Origin: CAWJHE01 sp964614855
Lineage (GTDB): Bacteria; Chloroflexota; Anaerolineae; Anaerolineales; UBA4823
Length of the DNA stretch: 22,059 bases
Direction: 5' to 3'
Assembly (NCBI GenBank): GCA_964614855.1
Contig: CAZTMX010000029.1
Coordinates: 1 to 22,059, forward strand
Shown: positions 6,362 through 13,967 of the stretch, piece by piece
How the letters are laid out: the number at the start of each line of letters is the position of its first letter
Position numbering within the stretch: the stretch's first letter is position 1
Notes under the pieces: generated by a model
What the model was told of the DNA's origin: nothing
The model's input: the letters and a program-made list of their open reading frames with translations, nothing else
Databases searched by the model: none
Translations under genes and position numbers: made by a program

Positions 6362-7150
6362 TCAACTTCGTACTTGTGGTGATTGCCGCGAGGATGGATC
6401 GTAAGCGCTTGAGTTTGTTGCTGATGCTCGGGGTGGGCTCATGGATAAGGAGTGATAAGTGGGCTCGGGACGGCTCATGCCAGCATTTGCCTGCATCACG
6501 GGTCTGGGAGTTGGCTTGCTCCTTGCTTGAACTGAGTAGGATGGTTGGGCAGGCATCTTGTGGCTCAGTGAGCGCACTAACTCAGGGGTGGATTGCAGGC
6601 GGGGTTGAGCGGTTTTTTGCCTTTTGGATGGATATGGTTCCTGGCTGAACATGTGCGCGCCTGCTACCGAAAACGAACCGATGATCAGAACGCGGATGAT
6701 CCACACCATGACCGCTACAAAAATGGGCACCACCTGCAACAAAGTTTGCCGCTCAATGACAGCATTTCCCAGCGTCTGGTGGTTTAGCACAGCAAGCGAA
6801 ACACCCCACCAGGTGAGCATGGCATTCATGGTGGCTGCCAACAGCCAGGCGCCAAACAAATACCAGGCTTCTCCCAATTTGTCATTCTGTTGCTCCGGAG
6901 TAAACAACCTGGCAATCCCGGCGAAATCGATACCGCAGAAGGCGATGGCGAGGATGGTTGCCCAATGCACATTCATAAACTCCAGATCGCCGAGTAAATC
7001 GGTCAGGGCATATTCTGTCGTGCTGTAATTGAAAAGCTCGAAGGCAAGCAAGGCAGATAGGATGATCAACCCAAAGATCAGCCCACGTCCAGGGTGAATA
7101 TTCCTGGAGATTCCCGAGAAACCACGTTTTTCTAAAAGATTTGCAGCCAT
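6362..7150 (-). CDS. Hypothetical four-helix membrane protein, predicted SOS-regulated
   Basis: I do not recognise this 262-residue protein. About four hydrophobic segments are visible: residues 26-40 (LIFGLIILSALLAF), a second near 63-82, a third near 95-120, and a fourth near 137-163 (VPIFVAVMVWIIRVLIIG). A ~90-residue hydrophilic, Pro/Ser/Arg-rich tail follows, probably disordered and cytoplasmic or external. ATG 7150 (minus) has a good GGAGG about 7 bases upstream. Its promoter (-35 TTGACA 7270-7265, -10 TATATT 7247-7242) spans a LexA box shared with the divergent transglycosylase gene. A holin-like or envelope-stress role is conceivable but unproven. Confidence 0.75.
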   Translation of the reverse strand: MAANLLEKRGFSGISRNIHPGRGLIFGLIILSALLAFELFNYSTTEYALTDLLGDLEFMNVHWATILAIAFCGIDFAGIARLFTPEQQNDKLGEAWYLFGAWLLAATMNAMLTWWGVSLAVLNHQTLGNAVIERQTLLQVVPIFVAVMVWIIRVLIIGSFSVAGAHMFSQEPYPSKRQKTAQPRLQSTPELVRSLSHKMPAQPSYSVQARSKPTPRPVMQANAGMSRPEPTYHSLSMSPPRASATNSSAYDPSSRQSPQVRS

Positions 7151-7215
7151 AATAATCCTCCATTTTGGATCACAACCTGTCCGCCAAACACGAGAATGTG
7201 ATTTGTAGAACCGGG

Positions 7216-7244
7216 TTGACAGGGTAGTTATTGTTAGCTATAAT
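7216..7244 (+). promoter_or_regulatory. Consensus sigma-70 promoter of the transglycosylase gene
   Basis: TTGACA (7216-7221) and TATAAT (7239-7244) are both perfect and separated by exactly 17 bases. Transcription is expected to start near 7251, inside the LexA box. Confidence 0.88.
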
Positions 7245-7270
7245 ATAGAACAAATGTTCTTTTTTGTCAA
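7242..7270 (-). promoter_or_regulatory. Divergent promoter of the membrane protein gene
   Basis: On the minus strand TTGACA (7270-7265) and TATATT (7247-7242) are 17 bases apart. The -10 overlaps the plus-strand -10 (7239-7244), so the two promoters collide face to face. The spacer contains the LexA box. Confidence 0.78.
7247..7260. promoter_or_regulatory. LexA (SOS) box
   Basis: AGAACAAATGTTCT matches the GAAC-N4-GTTC LexA operator of Gram-positive bacteria, also reported for the Chloroflexota member Dehalococcoides, with full dyad symmetry outside the central bases. It covers the predicted start of the plus promoter and the spacer of the minus promoter, so one repressor could shut both. 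Confidence 0.8.
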
Positions 7271-7306
7271 GAGTTAAGTTCAAACAGGGAATTTTGGAGG
7301 ATCGAG

Positions 7307-7951
7307 ATGTTAGGAGCAAAATATGTGTTATCTGGTGCACTTTTTAGCGCCCTGGTTCTCTCTCTCTTTCTGTACTCTGTCAGCGCTGGAGCAAATTATC
7401 CGCACAATTCCACATCGGCGCTATCGAATGCGCTCCCAATGGTGTCAACAGAGACCGGTTCCACAACAGCCGAACCCGTTTTGACAGCCCAGGAACAAAA
7501 CGTTGCGACCACAGGCGATTGCGCAATCAGCTCCAAGTTCCCGGACAGCGTAAGACAGTGGTGTGACTTGATCAGCCATTACGCAGCCAAACGCGACCTG
7601 CCCCCAGATCTTGTGGCCGCTGTGATCTGGCAGGAAAGCGGCGGCGCCCCTGCCGTTTACTCACACAGTGGCGCAGTGGGGTTGATGCAGATCATGCCCA
7701 AGGATGGTGCAGCTGCGTCTTTTATGTGCGTCAACGGACCGTGTTTTGCGAACCGCCCCAGCAGCGCTGAATTGGAAAACCCCGAATTCAATATTTCTTA
7801 CGGCACAAAGATGCTGGCAGGATTGAACGCCCGCACAGGAGACCTGCGCGAGGCTTTAAAATCATACGGTCCGATGAATGTGGGGTACTACTACGCAGAT
7901 AAGGTCTTAGGCCTGTATGAGAAATACGGCAGCGGGAACCAGGTGGATTAG
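7307..7951 (+). CDS. Exported lytic transglycosylase (SLT domain)
   Basis: This 214-residue protein is predicted to cleave peptidoglycan glycan strands non-hydrolytically. It has an N-terminal signal or anchor helix (about residues 6-27), a low-complexity Ser/Thr linker, and an SLT catalytic domain from about residue 83. Catalytic Glu110 lies in IWQESGGAP, followed by the family motif GAVGLMQIMP (122-131) and a late YYYADKVL helix. Four Cys residues (72, 86, 141, 146) could form disulfides outside the cell. ATG 7307 follows GGAGG (7296-7300). Its consensus promoter with a LexA box at the start site predicts strong induction on DNA damage. Confidence 0.9.
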   Translation: MLGAKYVLSGALFSALVLSLFLYSVSAGANYPHNSTSALSNALPMVSTETGSTTAEPVLTAQEQNVATTGDCAISSKFPDSVRQWCDLISHYAAKRDLPPDLVAAVIWQESGGAPAVYSHSGAVGLMQIMPKDGAAASFMCVNGPCFANRPSSAELENPEFNISYGTKMLAGLNARTGDLREALKSYGPMNVGYYYADKVLGLYEKYGSGNQVD

Positions 7952-7973
7952 CTCGGCTTCAGGGGCTTTGTGC

Positions 7974-8438
7974 TCAACAATTGTGAAATACAACCTGGTG
8001 TTCTGCCAACTGTCCATCCAGGTAGATAAATTTGCCAGAGAAGAACCCGGGTTGGTCTATCCAGGGCAAGAAGATGCGATCGCCCTCCCAAAGCTCAAGT
8101 TCTGCCAGTCTGGTATCTTCGATCCAACGCAGGTCGCCTTCAGGTGAATCAATCAATTCCCCATCAAAGTCCTTAGCAACAAACACAAAGGCATACCAAT
8201 CTTCGTCATTGGCAAAACCTGGAAAAGTGAGCAGACCCTTCCACAGAGGATTTCGCACCTGTAAACCGGACTCCTCATAGATTTCTCGCACCGCGCACTC
8301 TTCGGGTGTTTCGCCCGGTTCCAGCTTTCCGCCCAGCCCATTCCACTTCCCCTGATGCATGTCGTTTGCCTTTTTAATGCGGTGCACCATCAAGGTTTTT
8401 CCGCTCCGTCTGACGTAGCACAATGTAGCGAGTTTCAT
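7974..8438 (-). CDS. NUDIX hydrolase (8-oxo-dGTP diphosphatase-like)
   Basis: This 154-residue protein probably hydrolyses oxidised or non-standard nucleoside triphosphates. The full Nudix box G-x5-E-x7-REU-x-EE-x-GU is present at residues 37-59 (G37, E43, R51 E52, E55 E56, G58). The preceding HQGKWNGLGGKLE segment resembles MutT/MutX-type 8-oxo-dGTPases, but substrate assignment within the superfamily is uncertain. The gene converges with the transglycosylase gene (22 bases apart). The ribosome site is weak. Confidence 0.9.
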   Translation of the reverse strand: MKLATLCYVRRSGKTLMVHRIKKANDMHQGKWNGLGGKLEPGETPEECAVREIYEESGLQVRNPLWKGLLTFPGFANDEDWYAFVFVAKDFDGELIDSPEGDLRWIEDTRLAELELWEGDRIFLPWIDQPGFFSGKFIYLDGQLAEHQVVFHNC

Positions 8439-8534
8439 GTATTTATCTTTCTTGCGGTTTGTATACTGAATTATTCAATCGAATTGGGACGTCCAACCTG
8501 TAATTTGAGTTGTGGGCAAGTTCACCCGGACACC

Positions 8535-8585
8535 AAAAACCGTATGGAACACCGGCGTTAGAAACGCAGAATTCCATACGGTTTT
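8535..8585 (-). terminator. Terminator downstream of ferritin
   Basis: AAAACCGTATGGAA (8536-8549) and TTCCATACGGTTTT (8572-8585) pair perfectly over 14 bp, with an inner GCGTT-AGA-AACGC stem (8555-8567). Read on the minus strand, the hairpin is followed by a TTTTT run (8539-8535). It separates ferritin from the NUDIX gene downstream. Confidence 0.82.
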
Positions 8586-8628
8586 CATGCAGTCAGTGCT
8601 TGAAGATACCGCAATCTGACAGGTTTTA

Positions 8629-9117
8629 TTATTCGCGCTTGCCCACCTGGTGGTCGATATTGAGAATAGCGCCGCGGTGTTCTTCCATCATCTGCAGCAT
8701 ATCGATAATTGCAGAAGCATTTTTCTCTTCTTCCACCTGTTCGTCGATGAACCAGTGCAGCATAACCTGGGTTGCATAATCTTTCTCTTCTACCGCAATA
8801 CCATACAGCCGGTTGATTAAACCGGTAACTTTTTGCTCGTGTGCCAGCACTGCTTTGAAGACTTCCAGTGCCGAGCTCCACTCAGCCTGGGGTTGCTCGA
8901 TGGCTTGCAGCGCGATCTTGCCGCCGCGATCTGCCACATAATCAAAAAACTTCATGGCGTGTTCAGTTTCCTCTTCAGCCTGCAAGCGTGTCCATTTAGC
9001 AAAGCCGGGGAGGCTGGCTGCATCAAAATATGCGGACATGGACAGGTACAGATAGGCTGCAAAAAACTCATGGTTGATCTGTTCGTTGAGTGCGTCTAAA
9101 ACTTTCTTACTAAACAT
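8629..9117 (-). CDS. ftnA: Non-heme ferritin
   Basis: This 162-residue protein forms 24-mer iron-storage cages and oxidises Fe2+. The ferroxidase ligands fall at the same numbers as in E. coli FtnA: E17, E50, H53, E94 and Q127. The N-terminus LDALNEQINHEFFAAYLYLSMSAYF is characteristic, which excludes Dps and bacterioferritin. ATG 9117 has GAAGGAGA upstream on the minus strand. It is a single gene closed by its own terminator, next to the oxidised-nucleotide hydrolase. No clear promoter or Fur box was identified in 9118-9242. Confidence 0.95.
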   Translation of the reverse strand: MFSKKVLDALNEQINHEFFAAYLYLSMSAYFDAASLPGFAKWTRLQAEEETEHAMKFFDYVADRGGKIALQAIEQPQAEWSSALEVFKAVLAHEQKVTGLINRLYGIAVEEKDYATQVMLHWFIDEQVEEEKNASAIIDMLQMMEEHRGAILNIDHQVGKRE

Positions 9118-9242
9118 CAGGTTATTCTCCTTCTTGGTAAACTTGGATTTTCTTATTCTTACGCCCCACGGCGAAAAATCGCAATTTGTCCAATAACTAT
9201 ACCACGAAACTTCCGGCTCCTGTTTAGGGTTGGATAAAAAAA

Positions 9243-10949
9243 TTAGAATCCCATATCAGCCAGGATCTCTCTTTCGCTGCGCCGGCCGCCGGTTTTGCCG
9301 AGCAGCTCCTGCCAGAAACGCGCGTCATAGCGGCGTGAGCGCAAGGGCAGCGGCATGGGCACTCCCCAACCCAAGATGAGTACTTCTTCCTTGGGCTGCA
9401 AACGCGCCAGCATGCCGCGCAAAGCATCTCGCCCGGCAAGCCCTGAGAGTACGGCATGGATATCGTCATCATCCCCCAGCCAACCGGAAATGCGCGTGCC
9501 GAGCTGCGACATCACTTCGTCATAAATCTGGGAGGGGCGTTGGTCGATGATCAGCAGCGTGACATAATATTTCCGCATTTCCCGGGCGATGGTGCTGAAG
9601 GTGGTTTGGGCAGCCATCTCGCGGTTGAGCAATTTGTGTGCTTCTTCAACTACGATTACCAGCGGGCGCGGCTCATTTATCCCTTTGCTGCGAAATTCAT
9701 TGGTGCGCTTTTCCCATGCCTGGCGGATGCGTCGGGTCAACAGGTTGCTTACCAGCAGGTAATCCAGGTCGCTTTGGTGATTACCAAAAGATAAAACCAC
9801 GTGTTTGCCGTTTTCCAGCGAGTTGATGATCATGCCGATCCCATCACTGGCGGGTTTCTCGACGATATACGGCAAGTTGAACACGCGCCCCATTTTTTGA
9901 TGCAGCCCTTCCGCAGCCATGGTGTTCACCCCGACATGGTTTGCCCAGAATGCCACACTATCGGGGGCAGGAAACTTTTTGCCATCGTCATCTATTGCCA
10001 CAGCGCCGTTGCGCATCTGGCTGAATTCGTGAAACCAACACTCGCGCCCAAAGGCTGTTACCAATGCATCAAGCGTTGTGGGTGTGGTTTCTTTCAGGTT
10101 TAGCTCGCGTGTTAACAGCTCAATATCTTCAGGTTGAATATCCCTTTCAGCGATTTCCAGGTTGAAATCGGGCGCCTGGTTGCGGATCAGCGCGCCTGCT
10201 CCCAAACCGACCACCTGCACGCGGCTGCCGAATTTATCATTCAACCCTACGACGCTTTGCCCGGTATCAGAAGCGATATCACTAAACCCGTATTCATCGT
10301 GCATATCCAGCACCAGCACAGAAGCGCGGTTGTATTGGATCAAGCCAGCCAGCAGGATACGGGTGAGGAAGGATTTTCCTGTACCGGTGGCGCCAAATAC
10401 ACCAGAAGAACGCTGGATAAATTTATCCAGGTTAATGTTTACCGGGTGCCCCTGTTCGCGCGTGTAGCCGATGACAAAGTTGCCGGCAGCATCGCTTTTG
10501 CCGAAGATCTCGCCGATATCGCCAGCGCTGGCTAAATACACCGGCGCATGGTGCGGTGGAACGGTTTTTACCGGCAGCGGGGTTGGGTTATCTTTTAGGC
10601 CGGCATCGATTGCCTGGCGCCACTGCACATACTCTGGGCTGTCCGGATCTGGACCGCGCTCCAACATCAACGCCGGCAGTACTTCCAGGTTGGTGTACAG
10701 GGTTTGCCCGTGCAGCAAGCGAGCCAGGTCAGCGGGAAGCCGGGTTTCTGACTGCTCATCTGCAAAGCGCGGATCGGTCGATCCTAACTGCAGGTCAGTG
10801 ATCAACCCGTAAAATTGCCAATCCCCACTCTTGATGATTACAAACCCGCCTTCCTGTACCTGCTGGGCGGGTTGGGTAAGGCGGACATGCAGGTTTTCTT
10901 TTAGCCCGCCGCCAACAACATAGCCGATTGCCTGTTCATTGTCACTCAT
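9243..10949 (-). CDS. herA: HerA-family hexameric DNA translocase ATPase
   Basis: This 568-residue ATPase of the HerA/FtsK superfamily would pump or unwind DNA and stimulate its partner nuclease NurA. An N-terminal HAS-barrel (about residues 8-55, GYVVGGGLKENLHVRL) is followed by a RecA-like core. Walker A is GATGTGKS (186-193), Walker B is VIVVEE (431-436), a DQRPSQI motif (469-475) is typical of HerA, and an arginine-rich segment follows. It is the last gene of the nurA - HAS-barrel - herA operon, 24 bases after its neighbour. Some bacterial HerA proteins act in phage defence with other effectors, but with NurA present end-resection or repair is the first guess. Confidence 0.92.
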   Translation of the reverse strand: MSDNEQAIGYVVGGGLKENLHVRLTQPAQQVQEGGFVIIKSGDWQFYGLITDLQLGSTDPRFADEQSETRLPADLARLLHGQTLYTNLEVLPALMLERGPDPDSPEYVQWRQAIDAGLKDNPTPLPVKTVPPHHAPVYLASAGDIGEIFGKSDAAGNFVIGYTREQGHPVNINLDKFIQRSSGVFGATGTGKSFLTRILLAGLIQYNRASVLVLDMHDEYGFSDIASDTGQSVVGLNDKFGSRVQVVGLGAGALIRNQAPDFNLEIAERDIQPEDIELLTRELNLKETTPTTLDALVTAFGRECWFHEFSQMRNGAVAIDDDGKKFPAPDSVAFWANHVGVNTMAAEGLHQKMGRVFNLPYIVEKPASDGIGMIINSLENGKHVVLSFGNHQSDLDYLLVSNLLTRRIRQAWEKRTNEFRSKGINEPRPLVIVVEEAHKLLNREMAAQTTFSTIAREMRKYYVTLLIIDQRPSQIYDEVMSQLGTRISGWLGDDDDIHAVLSGLAGRDALRGMLARLQPKEEVLILGWGVPMPLPLRSRRYDARFWQELLGKTGGRRSEREILADMGF

Positions 10950-10973
10950 AATAGCTGTCCCTTCATCCCCTGG

Positions 10974-11609
10974 CTAAACCGGGTTGCCTATCGCATCGCT
11001 CAAAGCGCTTAGTACTTCCATCAGACGGGGGTAATCATCCCGCAGCAAAGTGATCAACTCCTGTGTTGCCTGCTGCGCCCAATCTGCCTGTCCTTGGGTT
11101 TGGTGCGCTTGCTGCGCCTGGCGCACGTGCGCAGCCAGCAGCTCACCAACCGGCAGATCCGCCTGGCGCAGAATATGCCGCAGATAGCCAAAGCGCCCTT
11201 TGAGAGCACCCTGAGGGATGATGGAGGCGGTGAAACGGCAAATTTCTGCTGCTTCGCACAAGTAGATATTATCCAGGCTGAGCGGGGGGCGGGGCGGCAG
11301 CAGGTGCAAAACCTGCCCATCTTGTTCGTAGCCTACACTTAATAGGCTCATTTCCAGCGGGATATTTCGGTTTACCCGGTTATCTTCGATGACATTGTCA
11401 TCCACACCTTCCGCGGTAACCAGCTGCCTAACTAGCCCGTCATCATCGATGCGGATATCGTAAATCAGCCCGTAAATTTGGTAATCGCCCGGCAGCGGTA
11501 TGCGCGCCAGCGCACCAAAAGAGGGGCTGGAAAGCTGGTTTACCCGGCAGCCTACTACAAACCCACTTGTTCCTGCTCGCAGCAACCGTCCTATCTGAAT
11601 CCCACTCAT
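10974..11609 (-). CDS. Stand-alone HAS-barrel-like protein of the nurA-herA operon
   Basis: This 211-residue protein has no ATPase motif. Its first ~65 residues resemble the N-terminal HAS-barrel of the adjacent HerA: GFVVGCRVNQL and then GDYQIYGLIYDIRID align with GYVVGGGLKENL and GDWQFYGLITDLQLG. The remainder (about 110-211) is predicted helical, with a Gln/Ala-rich stretch. HAS-barrels mediate assembly of HerA hexamers and their partner contacts, so this could be an adaptor between NurA and HerA (inference). It starts 15 bases after nurA ends and stops 24 bases before herA, arguing for translational coupling. I know no gene name for it. Confidence 0.75.
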   Translation of the reverse strand: MSGIQIGRLLRAGTSGFVVGCRVNQLSSPSFGALARIPLPGDYQIYGLIYDIRIDDDGLVRQLVTAEGVDDNVIEDNRVNRNIPLEMSLLSVGYEQDGQVLHLLPPRPPLSLDNIYLCEAAEICRFTASIIPQGALKGRFGYLRHILRQADLPVGELLAAHVRQAQQAHQTQGQADWAQQATQELITLLRDDYPRLMEVLSALSDAIGNPV

Positions 11610-11624
11610 GGTGTTTGTCCTTTT

Positions 11625-12824
11625 CTACCTTTCATATCGTGTCCGCCCAGGGTTGTCCTTGGCGGATTGTTTGTTGGAAAACTCGCCAACCGCCGCGCCT
11701 CGCCTGCGCAGCTCCAGGCTGATCATGTTGGTGACCTGTTCTTTCTCTTCCAGGGTGACCACAGCCACCTCGTGGGCGCGGTGGAGCAAGTATGGATAGG
11801 GTCGCGCCCCCATGATCCTGCACTGCTGCAGCAAGACGGCGTGCAGGCTGCCCAGCATGCTGCTGTTCTGTGCCACCCAGGCAGGGATTTCTACGCGCGC
11901 CATGTACGGGTGATCATTTCGCCCCACGTTCATGTAGAAGAAATGCAACCCGAGCTCCTCGCGATAGTGTAGGGTAGAACTGGACTGGATGCCAAACACG
12001 GCTGACCTCTCGCCAGGCGCCAGCAGATCATGGAATAAGTCCCGGTCAATCACCCCGCGCAAATTGAGCGGTGAGGCACGCCGCGACCATTCGTTCTCCC
12101 CTTCATCCTGCAGGGCGATCTCCAGTAAACGCACCACCAGGTCAGCAGCGGGTTTATCGACATAGCCAGCGGTGATCACACCCATCTCGTTTAGCTGTTT
12201 GAGGACCGAAAGGTATTCTTGCAGGCTTTCCTGGAAATTACTTTCCCCATCTTTGGCACCCCACAATTCCAAAGGCCCGTCGGTGAAGCTGATCACGGGC
12301 GCTTGAACTGCGCCAGCTAGCTCTGCCAGGCGCCGGCGCTCGCTCAGATCGCGCATCAACGATAGGCGTGTATCGGTTATCATTCCACCCTGGCTATATA
12401 GTTGTTCGTCATACAATAGATCAGATTGCACCGATGTCACAGGGGGTTGATTTGTTTCAAGCTGCAGCAGGATGGCGCCCACATTGATCAGGCAGAATTG
12501 CACCGGGTCATGGTGGCTGGGTGTGATCTGCGAGCCGTCAGCCGCCAGGAGAGTGGCTTTTTGCGGCAGCACCGGGGCGGAAAAGTGTCCGTTTAACGCT
12601 TCTGGGGCGCAGCCCGGCAGTTCGGGAGGAATGGCACAGCGTAAATGACGGTCTTTTGCGCTGGCAGCCAGCACCTTCTTGCGCAGCCCTTCCTGGTTCT
12701 GGGCGTTGCCTTCCAGGATCTGACGGGCGATTTGTCGTCTTTCGCCCAGGATACTGGCGCGTAGGATGGCGTTTTCGCCCAGGGCCTGTACCTGTTTTTG
12801 CAGCTGGATATAATCTATACTCAT
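11625..12824 (-). CDS. nurA: NurA-family nuclease
   Basis: This 399-residue protein is predicted to be the 5'-3' exonuclease/endonuclease that works with HerA in DNA end resection. The NurA domain has the acidic Mn2+-binding signature AADGSQI (D96) and FTDGPLELWG (D182), plus a C-terminal VEIPAWV strand typical of the family. An N-terminal ~85-residue helical region precedes the core. ATG 12824 (minus) has only a weak GGTGA upstream. It is the first gene of the operon. The promoter is TTGCAT (12889-12884) and TACAAT (12866-12861) with a LexA-like box over the predicted start. Confidence 0.88.
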   Translation of the reverse strand: MSIDYIQLQKQVQALGENAILRASILGERRQIARQILEGNAQNQEGLRKKVLAASAKDRHLRCAIPPELPGCAPEALNGHFSAPVLPQKATLLAADGSQITPSHHDPVQFCLINVGAILLQLETNQPPVTSVQSDLLYDEQLYSQGGMITDTRLSLMRDLSERRRLAELAGAVQAPVISFTDGPLELWGAKDGESNFQESLQEYLSVLKQLNEMGVITAGYVDKPAADLVVRLLEIALQDEGENEWSRRASPLNLRGVIDRDLFHDLLAPGERSAVFGIQSSSTLHYREELGLHFFYMNVGRNDHPYMARVEIPAWVAQNSSMLGSLHAVLLQQCRIMGARPYPYLLHRAHEVAVVTLEEKEQVTNMISLELRRRGAAVGEFSNKQSAKDNPGRTRYER

Positions 12825-12843
12825 GCTTCACCCGCTAATTTTC

Positions 12844-12857
12844 AGAACACTTGTTTT
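12844..12857. promoter_or_regulatory. LexA-like box at the nurA start site (one mismatch)
   Basis: AGAACACTTGTTTT fits GAAC-N4-GTTC with one mismatch (GTTT). It overlaps the predicted transcription start of the nurA operon, the same geometry as the perfect box at 7247-7260. Confidence 0.45.
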
Positions 12858-12860
12858 ATC

Positions 12861-12889
12861 ATTGTAAAGCCTTGCTCTTGCAAATGCAA
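12861..12889 (-). promoter_or_regulatory. Promoter of the nurA operon
   Basis: On the minus strand TTGCAT (12889-12884) and TACAAT (12866-12861) are 17 bases apart, predicting a start near 12854. The palindrome CTTGC-AAAT-GCAAG (12877-12890) overlaps the -35. Confidence 0.6.
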
Positions 12890-12986
12890 GGGCAAAAGAC
12901 AGGAACTTCTGTTTTGGTTGTTAAGCCTTGAGGTAAAATAGACACGGAGCAGCCAGGATCAGAACTACGAGGATTCATTTTTTGAG

Positions 12987-13967
12987 ATGGCAATTATCAC
13001 TGAAATCCTGAAACCCACCGTGCCGAGGTCAAAACTCAGGCAATTTGACCCGCGGCGCGATCTCTTGCCGGTGGCGGATTTGATCGAGTTGTGCTTTGCG
13101 GATTCGCTGGATCCGGACGGCCGTCGCTACCTGGAACGCATGCGCAGCATGGCAGCCAGACCGCATATGCTGTTTTTGGCCCACGCTGGGGCAGAACCGG
13201 CTGGTTCCCCTTTTTTTGGTTATGTATGGCAAGAAGACCAGCAAGTGGTGGGTAACGTCAGCCTGATCCCTTACCAGCGCTCTGGCAAACGCGTTTACCT
13301 GATCGCAAACGTGGCTGTGCACCCGGATTTCCGGCGGCGCGGCATTGCCCGGCAGCTGACTTTGAAGGCGATTGACTTTGCCCGCCAGCGGAAGGCGGCG
13401 GCTGTTTGGCTGCATGTACGCGAGGAAAATTTGGGCGCCGTTGCACTTTACCGGCAATTGGGGTTTAGCGAAAGAGCGCGGCGCAGTACCTGGATCGGCG
13501 GTACGGGGCCGGAATTGCCTCCTGTTGTTCCCGGGGTAAAATTCACCCGTGCAACCAGCCGTCACTGGCAGGCACAGCGTGCTGCATTGCTGCGCAGCTA
13601 TCCGCCAGAGGTCTCCTGGCATTTGTCTTTTGATGCTGATGTTTTGAACCCTGGCTTATGGGGGGCTTTCTCGCGTCTTTGGAAACAGGCGTTTGTTCAG
13701 CAGTGGTCAGCGGTGAGGGGAGGCGAGTGGCTGGGCACGCTTAGCTGGCAGTTTTCTGCCACATATGCAAATGCACTCTGGTTGGCTTTGCCTGAACTGG
13801 CCGACGAGCAGGTGATACGCGGGCTGCTTCAGCATGCGCAACAAAATGCGACATCGAGCAGACCCGTGTCACTGGATTATCCAGCAGGTCTTTTTTCTGA
13901 TCCAATCCGATCGGCAGGCTTTGGCTGCCATCAGACATTAATCTGGATGGAGCTAGCGATGCTTTAG
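12987..13967 (+). CDS. GNAT-family N-acetyltransferase
   Basis: This 326-residue protein is a predicted acetyl-CoA-dependent acetyltransferase. The GNAT core is N-terminal, with strand LIANVAVHPDF, the acetyl-CoA pyrophosphate loop RRRGIA (117-122) and the C-terminal NLGAVALYRQLGF motif (148-160). Residues ~175-326 have no clear motif and may be a degenerate second GNAT lobe, as in two-lobed members. The substrate is unknown. ATG 12987 has GAGGAT about 15 bases upstream. The 3' end overlaps the convergent RAM-domain gene by 15 bases (13953-13967). Confidence 0.88.
   Translation: MAIITEILKPTVPRSKLRQFDPRRDLLPVADLIELCFADSLDPDGRRYLERMRSMAARPHMLFLAHAGAEPAGSPFFGYVWQEDQQVVGNVSLIPYQRSGKRVYLIANVAVHPDFRRRGIARQLTLKAIDFARQRKAAAVWLHVREENLGAVALYRQLGFSERARRSTWIGGTGPELPPVVPGVKFTRATSRHWQAQRAALLRSYPPEVSWHLSFDADVLNPGLWGAFSRLWKQAFVQQWSAVRGGEWLGTLSWQFSATYANALWLALPELADEQVIRGLLQHAQQNATSSRPVSLDYPAGLFSDPIRSAGFGCHQTLIWMELAML

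Noticed and set aside
6358..7028. Plus-strand ORFs opposite the membrane protein gene
   Set aside because: They lack ribosome sites and recognisable domains, whereas the minus frame has GGAGG, a promoter and membrane helices.
9456..10812. Several plus-strand ORFs of 80-133 residues opposite herA
   Set aside because: They lie antisense to a well-supported ATPase gene and show no motifs or start signals.
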